Assembly: GCA_910578795.1 (NCBI GenBank)
Contig: CAJTSD010000003.1
Location: 105,099 to 169,098 of the forward strand
Source: an uncultured Lachnospiraceae bacterium
Lineage (GTDB): Bacteria > Bacillota > Clostridia > Lachnospirales > Lachnospiraceae
Length of the DNA: 64,000 nt
Direction of reading: 5' to 3'
Of this stretch, positions 43,881 through 52,900 are shown piece by piece. The translations under genes were made by a program, and so were the position numbers. The notes below the pieces were generated by a model. The model searched no databases and was not told where the DNA came from. It saw only the letters and a program-made list of their open reading frames with translations. Within the stretch, counting starts at the first letter, position 1. Every line of letters begins with the position of its first letter.

Positions 43881-44615
43881 ATGGAAAACTTATTTACTAT
43901 GAAAGTGCCATTATACTTTGAGACAGAAGAATCACAGCTAATACTAGGTGATTCCTTTAAAATTTTAACTAAAATGAAACCGGAATCTATAGATATGATA
44001 TTTGCGGATCCGCCCTACTTTTTAAGTAATGATGGTATCACCTGCCAGGGCGGAAAAATGGTTTTGGTAAATAAAGGATCATGGGATAAGCTTTCAGAAA
44101 GTGGAACCAGTGTCGAAGAGAAACATAAGTTTAACAGAAAGTGGATTAAGTTATGTAAAAAAGTATTAAAGCCGAACGGCACGATTTGGATATCGGGAAC
44201 ATTACACAATATATATTCGATTGGTATGGCATTGGAGCAGGAAGGCTTCAAGATAATCAATAATATAACATGGCAGAAAACAAATCCACCACCAAACTTA
44301 GCATGCCGATGCTTCACACATTCTACGGAAACCATTTTATAGGCAAAGAAGAATGAAAAGAAGTCGCGGCATTTTTTCGATTATCAGAAGATGAAGGAAA
44401 TAAATGACGGTAAGCAGATGAAAGATGTGTGGACAGGGGCATTGACAAAACCTTCAGAGAAAACGGAGGGTAAGCACCCTACACAAAAACCGGAATATCT
44501 GCTTGAAAAAATTGTACTGGCATCTACGCAGAAGGTACAGGTTATACTGGATCCTTTCTGTGGATCTGGAACTTGGATACGATTTATAGCATTGATGATA
44601 TGGAGCATGGGGTAA
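43881..44615 (+). pseudogene. DpnA-like adenine methyltransferase with an amber codon and replaced C-terminus
   Basis: Starts 13 bp after the DpnM-like gene with AAAGGAGCC. The frame holds motif IV DPPYFLSNDG (about residues 43-52) and later the SAM motif DPFCGSGT near 44551-44574, the order of beta-class enzymes. A TAG at 44340-44342 interrupts at T-E-T-I-L-(W)-A-K-K, again a conserved Trp-Ala. After CGSGT the family sequence stops and unrelated residues run to TAA at 44613, so the 3-prime end has been lost by deletion. In DpnII systems this gene precedes the restriction enzyme gene, which is absent. Confidence 0.8.
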
Positions 44616-44675
44616 TGGAAAAAGTGTTTATATAAATATTTCTATATAAAATAAAATGAAAGGAAGTAGGAACAA

Positions 44676-45152
44676 ATGAAAGAATTAACGATACGCCGTG
44701 CGCAGGAAGCGGATATTCCTGTAATTGATAAACTGCTTTTTCAGGTTTTAAAGGTGCATAGTGATGCGCGCCCGGATTTGTTTAAGGCGGGTACGAAGAA
44801 GTATACGGATGAGGAAATTAAAGGAATTTTGGCGGACGAAAAGACGCCGGTTTTTGTCGCGGAAAGGGACGGGGGCGTCGTGGGGTATGCGTTTTGCATT
44901 CACCAGCAGTATGTGGATAACAATAATATGACAGATGTGAAGACGCTTTATATTGATGATTTGTGTGTGGATGAGGCGGCGCGCGGGGGACATATCGGGA
45001 AGGCACTTTATGACTATGTCGTGGAGTATGCAAGGACACAGGAGTATTATAATGTGACGCTGAATGTTTGGGCGGATAATGTGAATGCGGTGCGGTTTTA
45101 TGAACGGATTGGGTTGAAGGTTCAGAAGATTGGCATGGAGGTTATTTTGTGA
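44676..45152 (+). CDS. GNAT family N-acetyltransferase
   Basis: A 158-residue acetyltransferase with AAGGAAG upstream. The acetyl-CoA loop VDEAARGGHIGKALYDYVVEYA (about 104-125) and the closing VNAVRFYERIGLKVQKIGMEV are typical. The RRAQEADIPVIDKLL opening is common in RimI-like members. Substrate unknown. It stands right after the decayed methyltransferase genes. Confidence 0.9.
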   Translation: MKELTIRRAQEADIPVIDKLLFQVLKVHSDARPDLFKAGTKKYTDEEIKGILADEKTPVFVAERDGGVVGYAFCIHQQYVDNNNMTDVKTLYIDDLCVDEAARGGHIGKALYDYVVEYARTQEYYNVTLNVWADNVNAVRFYERIGLKVQKIGMEVIL

Positions 45153-45239
45153 TTTTATCATGCTGGCTATTTTTTATCACAGCAATGCAGGAATATTGTG
45201 CAAAAGATATGGAAAGCAAGTATGAGAAGGAGGGATTTT

Positions 45240-46394
45240 ATGCGAAAAAAAACAATCTTTTTATGGTTCGCGCTTGCAATATGCGCCATTTTATCAGCGT
45301 GCGGCAAAAAAGAAGCGCTTTCAGATACTGCGGAAAATACGCAGCGGTCTTTTGACGAAAGCCTATACGAATACACCGCGGAAGAAATACCGGAGCTGGG
45401 TTATCGCAATATTTCAGGCTTGAGTTATGGCATGAATAACTATATCTGCCATGACGATACCCTGATTCTAGGTACGGCTATTTATAAAAAAGAAGGGAAA
45501 ACATATGCCAAACAGGATTCGACATTGAACAGCATTTTTCATGTGGACGAACAAACGGGAATGCAATGCAGGCAGTATCAAAATCTAGTCATAACCGTAT
45601 CCAGGGACAGCACGTCATTTTTCATATATGATATGGATACGAAGGACAGCAATCGTTATTATAGCGTGGCAAATGATATGCAGATTGGACCGTTTTGGTA
45701 TGTTTGCGACGGCTGCATTTACTATAGCGAATGGGCGCGTCAGGACATCTTTGGAAAAGAGCGCACGCTGAAAAAATTAAGTCTTTTGGACGGCAGCATT
45801 ACGGACGTCTATCAGCCTGTAAAAAATAAGGATTATTTTCTCGGGGACGTGCGGACGCGCAATGACGGTACGATGGCATATGAACTTTATGATAGGGAAG
45901 GAAACCACAAGGAATACTGGATTGCCCGGGCGGACGAGAACGGAAAATGGAGCGGACAGAAGCTATGGGAAACTGCAAAGTGGGATATTTCCTATGTATT
46001 GGATTTTAACCAGTACGGTCTGATTGTCTTAGGGGAGTCGGACAGCTCAAGCGATTATGAACTTGTTGCGATAAGGGACAACGGGGAAACGCAGCGGTTG
46101 GACAGTCAGTTAATTGAAGGCGAGTATCTGTTTACGGACGACGGCTATTTTAGCAGTAGTGCAGCAGAGGCGGAAAATATGGCGCGGGATATGGCGGGCG
46201 GCGTATCATTTTACGATTATGCGGGCAATCTAAAGGGCACATATCCAATGGGAGATAACGCGCTTTTGGAACAAGGATATGATTTGAAAAAGCTGACCTT
46301 CAACGAGGGAAAACTGTCGGGATTCTATGTAAAAAGGGATACCGGGGAATTGTATATCAGCCATTGGGCGGACTTTCACGATATACAATATTGA
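45240..46394 (+). CDS. lipoprotein, probable beta-propeller-like, unknown function
   Basis: A 384-residue lipoprotein starting at 45240 (GGAGGG directly upstream) rather than 45198. Signal peptide with lipobox LSAC (Cys at about residue 19) is followed by repeated strand patterns such as TAIYKKEGKTYAKQDS, YWIARADENGKWSGQKLW and GEYLFTDDGYF, which suggest a propeller of TolB or DUF5050 style. No enzymatic motif. The stop overlaps the promoter of the following ABC importer operon. Confidence 0.7.
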   Translation: MRKKTIFLWFALAICAILSACGKKEALSDTAENTQRSFDESLYEYTAEEIPELGYRNISGLSYGMNNYICHDDTLILGTAIYKKEGKTYAKQDSTLNSIFHVDEQTGMQCRQYQNLVITVSRDSTSFFIYDMDTKDSNRYYSVANDMQIGPFWYVCDGCIYYSEWARQDIFGKERTLKKLSLLDGSITDVYQPVKNKDYFLGDVRTRNDGTMAYELYDREGNHKEYWIARADENGKWSGQKLWETAKWDISYVLDFNQYGLIVLGESDSSSDYELVAIRDNGETQRLDSQLIEGEYLFTDDGYFSSSAAEAENMARDMAGGVSFYDYAGNLKGTYPMGDNALLEQGYDLKKLTFNEGKLSGFYVKRDTGELYISHWADFHDIQY

Positions 46395-46419
46395 CTTTCT
46401 GCTTTCCCAAAAGTATAAT
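46391..46419 (+). promoter_or_regulatory. promoter of the ABC importer operon
   Basis: TTGACT (46391-46396) and TATAAT (46414-46419) are 17 bp apart, almost consensus. The -35 overlaps the stop codon of the lipoprotein gene. The substrate-binding gene starts 52 bp downstream; no riboswitch or T-box fits in this leader. Confidence 0.8.
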
Positions 46420-46470
46420 AATGCGTGGGCTTGATACTGATATGCCCCAATTGTTAGGAGGGAAACGATT

Positions 46471-47544
46471 ATGAAAAAGAAACTAGTATCATTATTTGTA
46501 TCTGCTGTTATGGTATGCAGCCTTGCCGGCTGTGGAACTTCATCAGACGGTGCGGCAGGGAACGCAAGTGCTTCATCAGGAAACAACGCGGCACAAAGCA
46601 ATGTAACGGAAAACAATGCACAGGCAGAAACGACGCCGACGCCGACACAGACAGATGGGGATACATATACGATAGGAATCTGTCAGCTTGTACAGCATGA
46701 TGCATTAGATGCTGCAACGCAGGGATTTAAGGATGCCTTGATTGAAGAATTAGGAGAGGACAAGGTACATTTTGAGGAGCAGAACGCACAGGGAGACTCA
46801 AACACATGTTCTACCATTGTCAATAGTTTTGTTTCCGGCGGCGTTGATTTAATTCTTGCAAACGCAACACCTGCGCTTCAGGCAGCATCAGCGGGAACAA
46901 ATGAAATTCCCATTTTGGGAACATCTGTCACAGAATATGGTGTAGCGCTTGATTTGGACGACTTTAATGGCACGGTGGGAGGAAATATATCCGGTACTTC
47001 TGACCTTGCACCGCTTGACGGACAGGCAGATATGCTTCAGGAAATTTTCCCGGATGCGAAGACAGTAGGACTGTTGTATTGTTCCGCAGAGGCAAATTCA
47101 CAGTACCAGGTTGACACGGTGAAGGGATTTCTTGAGGAAAAAGGATATGAATGTAAGTATTATGCATTTTCAGATTCCAATGACCTTTCTGCTGTAACGA
47201 CAACAGCATCCAACGAAGTGGATGTAATTTATGTGCCAACAGATAATACAGTAGCGAATAACACAGAGATTGTTTATAACATCTGCGTGCCGGCAGGAGT
47301 TCCTGTAGTTGCCGGCGAGGAAGGTATTTGCAAGGGCTGCGCAGTTGCGACACTTTCTATCAGCTATTATGATTTAGGTGTTGCCACGGGGAAGATGGCA
47401 GCAAAGGTTCTTACGGGAGAATCGAATATTTCAGAAATGCCGATTGAATATGCGCCGAATTTCACAAAGAAATATAATCCTGCAATCTGCGAAGAGCTGG
47501 GTATTACAATACCAGATGGATATGAGGCAGTAGAGACAGAGTAA
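46471..47544 (+). CDS. ABC importer substrate-binding lipoprotein (TrpX-like family)
   Basis: A 357-residue lipoprotein with lipobox LAGC (Cys21), then a Ser/Thr/Asn linker (to about 60). The binding domain (TYTIGICQLVQHDALDAATQGF, ANATPALQAASAGTNEIPILGT, YNICVPAGVPVVAGEEG) matches the ABC_sub_bind family, which includes TrpX of streptococci. The substrate could be tryptophan or another aromatic or unrelated solute. AGGAGG before 46471 fixes the start. It is the first gene of a three-gene importer. Confidence 0.9.
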   Translation: MKKKLVSLFVSAVMVCSLAGCGTSSDGAAGNASASSGNNAAQSNVTENNAQAETTPTPTQTDGDTYTIGICQLVQHDALDAATQGFKDALIEELGEDKVHFEEQNAQGDSNTCSTIVNSFVSGGVDLILANATPALQAASAGTNEIPILGTSVTEYGVALDLDDFNGTVGGNISGTSDLAPLDGQADMLQEIFPDAKTVGLLYCSAEANSQYQVDTVKGFLEEKGYECKYYAFSDSNDLSAVTTTASNEVDVIYVPTDNTVANNTEIVYNICVPAGVPVVAGEEGICKGCAVATLSISYYDLGVATGKMAAKVLTGESNISEMPIEYAPNFTKKYNPAICEELGITIPDGYEAVETE

Positions 47545-47701
47545 GGAACTGTCCCCAAATAACTTCCCATATTCCTTGTCTTTTTCTCCGATAGCACTTC
47601 CTGAAAATCAGTTACATAGCCCACTATGCGCCCGATTTTCAGGAAGCACTCTCAAAGAAAAATCCTGCGGGCTATCGGTAAGTTATTTCGTGACAGTTCC
47701 T
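47544..47701. repeat. structured intergenic repeat B, element 1
   Basis: A nested palindromic element between the substrate-binding and permease genes. Outer arms (47544-47568 and 47677-47701) match at 22 of 25 positions. Inner stems are CCGATAGC/GCTATCGG (47588-47595, 47671-47678), CTTCCTGAAAATC/GATTTTCAGGAAG (47597-47609, 47634-47646) and CATAG/CTATG. Core words GATAGCACT, GCACTCTCA and GAAAA-CTGCGG recur in the same order and spacing in element 2 at 49757-49839. It could be a MITE-like element or a structured RNA. Confidence 0.8.
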
Positions 47702-47767
47702 AAACAGATATGCAAAATCGGTTGGCAGTGGAGCTTTTTTCCACTGCCTTTCTTGAAAGGAAATCCT

Positions 47768-48697
47768 ATGAATATAATGAATTTATTTAGCGCGATGCCG
47801 GGTGCACTTGCCCAAGGCTTGATTTGGGGCATTATGGCAATTGGCATTTACATTACGTTTCGAATCCTTGATATCGCGGATCTGACAGTAGACGGCTCGC
47901 TGTGTACGGGAGGCGCGGTATGCATTATGATGATGCTTTCCGGTCACAATGTATTTGTTTCTATGCTTGCGGCAACGTTGGCAGGAATGCTTACCGGCGT
48001 TGTGACAGGAATATTTCATACGTTTATGGGAATACCGGCAATTCTCTCCGGTATTTTGACGCAGCTTGCCTTGTACTCCGTAAACCTAAAGATTATGGGG
48101 AAGTCGAATCAGGCGATTAATGTAGATAAATACAGTCTTTTGGTATCGCTGCGGTATATAAAAGGAGTTGCTTTTTATCAAAATTCCATTTTCATTGTAG
48201 CGGTTGCGATCGTTCTTCTTGTTTTAATTCTTTACTGGTTTTTTGGTACGGAATATGGATGTGCACTGCGTGCGACGGGCTGTAACGGAAATATGTCAAG
48301 GGCGCAGGGGATTAATACGGATTTTGCAAAGGTCATTGGACTGATGATTTCCAATGGCTTAGTGGGACTTTCCGGTGCGCTGCTCTCACAATATCAAGGA
48401 TTTGCAGACATTAACATGGGGCGCGGCGCGATTGTAATCGGGCTTGCGGCTGTTATTATCGGCGAAGCTGTGTTCGGAAAGGTATTTCACAACTTTGGTT
48501 TTAAGCTGATTGGCGTGGCATTTGGTTCTGTGCTGTATTATATTGTTGTCCAAACCGTAATTTGGATGGGCATTGATACAGATTTGTTAAAACTGCTGTC
48601 TGCCTTGGTTGTGGCAGTGTTCCTTGCAATTCCTTATTGGAAAGGAAAGTATTTCCGCAAATCGGTTGTAAAGAAGGAGGAGAAGGACAATGCTTGA
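47768..48697 (+). CDS. ABC importer permease (TrpY-like)
   Basis: A 309-residue permease starting at 47768 (GAAAGGAAA upstream); an in-frame codon at 47576 lies inside repeat B and is rejected. About eight to nine helices and the pattern GLVGLSGALLSQYQGFADINMGRGAIVIGLAAVIIGE are typical of the BPD_transp_2 (branched-chain-type) family, as in TrpY. The upstream repeat separates it from the binding protein gene by 223 bp, so a weaker or regulated transition is possible. It overlaps the ATPase gene by eight bases. Confidence 0.9.
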   Translation: MNIMNLFSAMPGALAQGLIWGIMAIGIYITFRILDIADLTVDGSLCTGGAVCIMMMLSGHNVFVSMLAATLAGMLTGVVTGIFHTFMGIPAILSGILTQLALYSVNLKIMGKSNQAINVDKYSLLVSLRYIKGVAFYQNSIFIVAVAIVLLVLILYWFFGTEYGCALRATGCNGNMSRAQGINTDFAKVIGLMISNGLVGLSGALLSQYQGFADINMGRGAIVIGLAAVIIGEAVFGKVFHNFGFKLIGVAFGSVLYYIVVQTVIWMGIDTDLLKLLSALVVAVFLAIPYWKGKYFRKSVVKKEEKDNA

Positions 48698-49484
48698 AAT
48701 CAGAAACGTAACGAAGGTATTTAATCCGGGAACAGTCAATGAGAAGCTTGCATTGGACAACTTTTCACTCACTCTTGATGACGGTGATTTTGTAACGGTA
48801 ATTGGCGGAAACGGCGCGGGAAAGTCTACGATGATGAATGCGATTGCCGGCGTATGGCTGGTAGATTCCGGACAGATTATCATTGACGGAGAGGACGTGA
48901 CGAAGCTTTCCGAGCATAAACGGGCAAAATTTCTTGGACGTGTTTTTCAGGATCCCATGACAGGCACAGCGGCAACGATGGGAATTGAGGAAAACCTTGC
49001 GCTTGCAAAGCGTAGAGGACGTAGGAGAACACTGCGTCCGGGAATCAGCAAAAAGGAGCGGGAGGAGTTTCGGGAACTGTTAAAAATTCTTGGTCTTGGG
49101 TTGGAGGACCGTCTTACCTCTAAGGTAGGTCTCCTTTCCGGGGGACAGAGACAGGCGCTTACGCTGCTGATGGCAACCTTGCAGAAACCCAAGCTTTTGC
49201 TGCTTGATGAGCATACTGCCGCGCTTGATCCAAAGACAGCGGCGAAGGTTTTAGAAACGACAGAGTATATTGTAAACAAAGACAAGCTTACCACATTGAT
49301 GATTACGCATAACATGAAGGACGCTATTGCGCATGGCAATCGTTTGATTATGTTAAATGACGGGAAGGTTATTTTGGACATCAGGGGAGAGGAGAAGAAG
49401 AGCCTTACTGTAGAGCAGCTGCTTCATAAATTTGGAGAGGCAAGCGGGGAAGAGTTTACAAGTGATAAGGCGATTTTGGGGTAG
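48690..49484 (+). CDS. ABC importer ATPase (TrpZ-like)
   Basis: A 264-residue ATPase: Walker A GGNGAGKSTMM (about 38-48), signature LLSGGQRQAL (about 148-157), Walker B LLLLDEHTAALD (about 168-179) and H-loop MITHNMKDA. The D-E-H-T after Walker B departs from the usual DEPT, as in other TrpZ-like proteins. Its start overlaps the permease stop. It energises the importer made with the two upstream genes. Confidence 0.93.
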   Translation: MLEIRNVTKVFNPGTVNEKLALDNFSLTLDDGDFVTVIGGNGAGKSTMMNAIAGVWLVDSGQIIIDGEDVTKLSEHKRAKFLGRVFQDPMTGTAATMGIEENLALAKRRGRRRTLRPGISKKEREEFRELLKILGLGLEDRLTSKVGLLSGGQRQALTLLMATLQKPKLLLLDEHTAALDPKTAAKVLETTEYIVNKDKLTTLMITHNMKDAIAHGNRLIMLNDGKVILDIRGEEKKSLTVEQLLHKFGEASGEEFTSDKAILG

Positions 49485-49506
49485 AGTTTTGTGATTGTGT
49501 AAGCGG

Positions 49507-49539
49507 GAAGCGGCTGGTTTAGGCGGCTTCTTGTTTTTT
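49507..49539 (+). terminator. terminator after the ABC importer operon
   Basis: GAAGC (49507-49511) pairs with GCTTC (49526-49530), extended by partial inner pairing, followed by TTGTTTTTT. Repeat A copy 2 starts one base later. Confidence 0.75.
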
Positions 49540-49540
49540 G

Positions 49541-49643
49541 ATGCACACGGGCGTCCAAATGAAATATGTCATCAAACCGATAAATCGGTTCGCTGGCGGA
49601 CGCCCGGCGCGCGAGTAGGGGAAGAAATCTTCCCTACTCGATT
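49541..49643. repeat. structured repeat A, copy 2
   Basis: Second copy of the element at 39771-39875, with the same orientation and again directly behind a terminator T-run. Stems: GGGCGTCC with GGACGCCC (perfect eight here), ACCGA with TCGGT, and CGAGTAGGG with CCCTACTCG. Differences from copy 1 are mostly in loops or keep pairing. Confidence 0.8.
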
Positions 49644-49705
49644 GGAAGGATATTGTCATAAAGTTGGAGAAAGACCGGTTGGTATTAAATCATTGAAAAG
49701 CGAAA

Positions 49706-49873
49706 CTAGCGTACTGACCTGTTTATATTTAGGCAAGCATCCTTGCCTATTTTCCTGATAGCACTACTCCCAAAGCCTCGCCGTAGCCACCGCTACGCCT
49801 GCGCTTGTGAAGCAGCGCTCTCAGGAAAATATTCTGCGGAGTTTTACCAGATATGAAGCGGTCAGTACACTAG
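49706..49873. repeat. structured intergenic repeat B, element 2
   Basis: Outer arms CTAGCGTACTGACC (49706-49719) and GGTCAGTACACTAG (49860-49873) pair at 13 of 14 positions and are unrelated to the arms of element 1. Inside are AGGCAAG/CTTGCCT (49731-49748), TTTTCCTGA/TCAGGAAAA (49750-49758, 49821-49829), GTAGC/GCTAC, and GCGCT/AGCGC. The core words GATAGCACT (49757), GCGCTCTCA (49815) and GAAAA-CTGCGG (49825-49839) match element 1 in order and spacing. Confidence 0.8.
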
Positions 49874-49945
49874 CTATGATACTATAATAGCATAATATCC
49901 AAAATATTTGTTCGGGATATACAGGTGCACAGGAGGAAATCATGG

Positions 49946-52900
49946 ATGAATACCGTGGCGCGTGATATTTTTCAGGCTATACATGAGGGCAAATGGCTTA
50001 AGATAGAGTATAAAAACAAAGAGGAGCAAATCACAAAATATTGGATCGGAATTTGTGACATTAATGTCAGAAAACGTTCTCTATCTGTAGAGGGATTGCA
50101 TTTGGGACAGTATTCCGTGTGTCATTTTGACTGTATTTTCATTGATTCCATACGTTCTTCCCAAGTCATAGAGGGTTCCTATTGTCCAATCAATCAGAAG
50201 CTGATCGAAGATATTTCACTCAATCCCCACAAATATAAAACCGTATTTGATCATATTCCGAATTTGAAGATATTAAATTATTTGGAAACGTGTAACCGCA
50301 TGGATACCGTGCCGTATTATGACAATTTTGAATTGATCCGGTATATTGACCGCGACAGCTTTAACGGGGAAAGCTATCAGTTAAGTCAGGAACAGTTTCG
50401 CGAGATTGTAAAGCACTTTGAGTATAAAATGGAAAAGGCAAAGCCAAATAACGGAAGACTGACGATACAACGGCTTGCAATTAATGTTTTGAGCATTCAT
50501 ACGAACAGAGGCTTATATGCGCTTGCGTACCGGAAATTAAATTTAGACGTGAAACGCCATGTGCTGCGGCCGGATGAGGAGATAACACTGTGTACGGAAT
50601 TTAAAGTAGAAGGGAAGAAGGAAAGCATACGGTATTATCTGGACGCGGAAGAATACGAATTGCTGAATGATTTTGAGAACAATCAGGAGAAAATTAAAAA
50701 TATTATAACAGCGAGGAACAGACAGATTATGGGTGTAGATGATATGCCGTATATCATAGGAATCGGAACGGATATTGCGTTGGATTTACATGATGAGTAT
50801 AAGGCAATTATTGAGATGTACCATAAGGGAGAGGTTACGTTTCCGATGAAGGCTTTTTTCGGTGATTTACTGGAACGTCCCCGCAGGAGCAAAACATATC
50901 CGATTGCACTGATTAATAAAAATATCAATTTGGATCAGCTTTTGGCAATTCACAATGCGATGAAATATCCGGTAGCGTATATTCAGGGACCGCCCGGAAC
51001 AGGGAAAACAAATACGATTATCAACACGATTGTAACTGCATTTTTTAATAACAGAACGGTGCTGTTTTCTTCTTATAATAATGTACCGATTGATACGGTA
51101 TTCTATAAACTGTCTAATTTGGAGTATCACGGAAATATAATCCCGTTTCCGGTGCTGCGTTTGGGGAATGATACGAAAATAAGGGAAGCAATTGTCTATA
51201 TCAAAAAATTATATGAGAAAGCGCAGGGAATACCTGTTTATGATACCACCCTGGACAAGCGCAAGGGTGACCGGATTGCGCGGGCAAAGGCACTTTCCGA
51301 TATGCTGAAACGCTATGAAGATATGCTGGAGCTGACGGAGAGAAGCGAAACGCTGCAAAGGCTGCTGGAGTATCAGAATAAAAAGGGAAATGAAGGTGCA
51401 ATGATACCTTTTCAGGCTGACTTGCAAGGACGTCAGCTAGAACAGGTGAAACGGGAAATGGAAAAGATCGGAACCGTTACGGAGCAGGACGCATTAAACC
51501 TGTTAGACCAAAACGAGGAGGAATTTGTTCAGTATTTATACTATACCTCCGTTCGTTATATCAAACAGCTTGGGCAGAAGAAGTATGAGGATTTTATGGG
51601 CATTCTTGATATGGAGGAAGGAGATAAACAGACAGAGGCTTTTCGCAGGTATTTTAAGAATGCGGAGAATGTGAAAAAAATGCAGAAGGTGTTCCCGATT
51701 ATGATTACGACGTGTATATCCGCACACCGGATAGGAGAGCCCAAACCGTTATTTCATATGGTGATTTTGGACGAAGCGAGCCAGTGCAATACGGCGGTTT
51801 CTCTTGTACCGATTATCAGAGGGGAAAATGTTATGCTTGTCGGCGACCCGCAGCAGCTGAATCCGGTTATTTTACTGGGAGAGGTGAATAATCTGTACCT
51901 TCGTAAAAAGTATCATATAACGGACGAGTATGATTACCGGAAGAATTCTATTTACAAGACATATTTGGCGTGTGATTCAGTTAGTGATGAAATTCTTCTG
52001 CATAATCATTACCGGTGTCATAAAAAGATTATTGAGTTTAATAACCGGAAGTACTATAATTCAAGATTGAACATATGTTCAAGCGGCGCGGAAGAAGAAC
52101 CACTTGTGTATATTGATGTACAAAATGGTTCGTCTACTGTAAAAAATACGGCGCCGGAAGAGGTCCGGGCAATGATTTACTTTGCGAAGCTGAATAAGGA
52201 AAAGAGCATTGGAGTAATTACGCCGTTTGTCAACCAGCGGAAACTGATTGAGGACGCGATTAAACAGGAGCATTTGGAGAATATCTCATGCGGAACAGTG
52301 CATGCTTTTCAGGGAGATGAAAAGGATATTGTTTTATTTTCGACGGCAATTTCGGAGCAGACACAGGCTGGAACGTACGCATGGCTGAAAAATAACAAGG
52401 AGCTGATTAATGTTGCAACTTCGCGTGCAAAGGATAAGCTGGTCGTGCTGTCTGACATGAAAAATGTGAACCGGCTTCATGAGAGCGGAGATGACGATTT
52501 ATATGAGCTGATTGATTATGTCAGGAAGAACGGGGAAACCAAGGTGACACAGAAACAGGCAAATTCAAGGGCGCTTGGAGTGAAGCCGTTTAGCACTGCG
52601 ACAGAGGAGGCATTTTTGGCAAACTTAAGCCATGCTTTGGAAAATATTTGGATGTCCCGAAACAGATACGTCATTCACAAAGAGGTTCCGATTTCACAGG
52701 TCTTCGAGGAGAATGTCAGCAATGACAGCCTGTTTTATATGGGACGTTTTGACTTTGTCGTATATGAAAAACAGCAAAAGGACGAAATTCCAATGCTTGC
52801 GATTGAGCTTGACGGGAAGGAGCACTTTCAGGATGAGGCAGTGAAACGCAGAGACCAGCAGAAAAACGAGATTTGCAGGGCACATCATCTGCAGATTATC

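Noticed and set aside
46420..46470. T-box or riboswitch before the TrpX-like operon
   Set aside because: Only about 50 bases separate the promoter from the start codon, and no T-box motif or regulatory hairpin is visible.
49495..49758. Plus-strand frame of 87 residues
   Set aside because: It runs through a terminator, repeat A copy 2 and the start of repeat B, and has no protein-like pattern.
39771..49873. Repeats A and B as a CRISPR array
   Set aside because: Copies are about 10 kb or 2 kb apart, palindromic and over 100 bp long, with no regular spacers and no cas genes.
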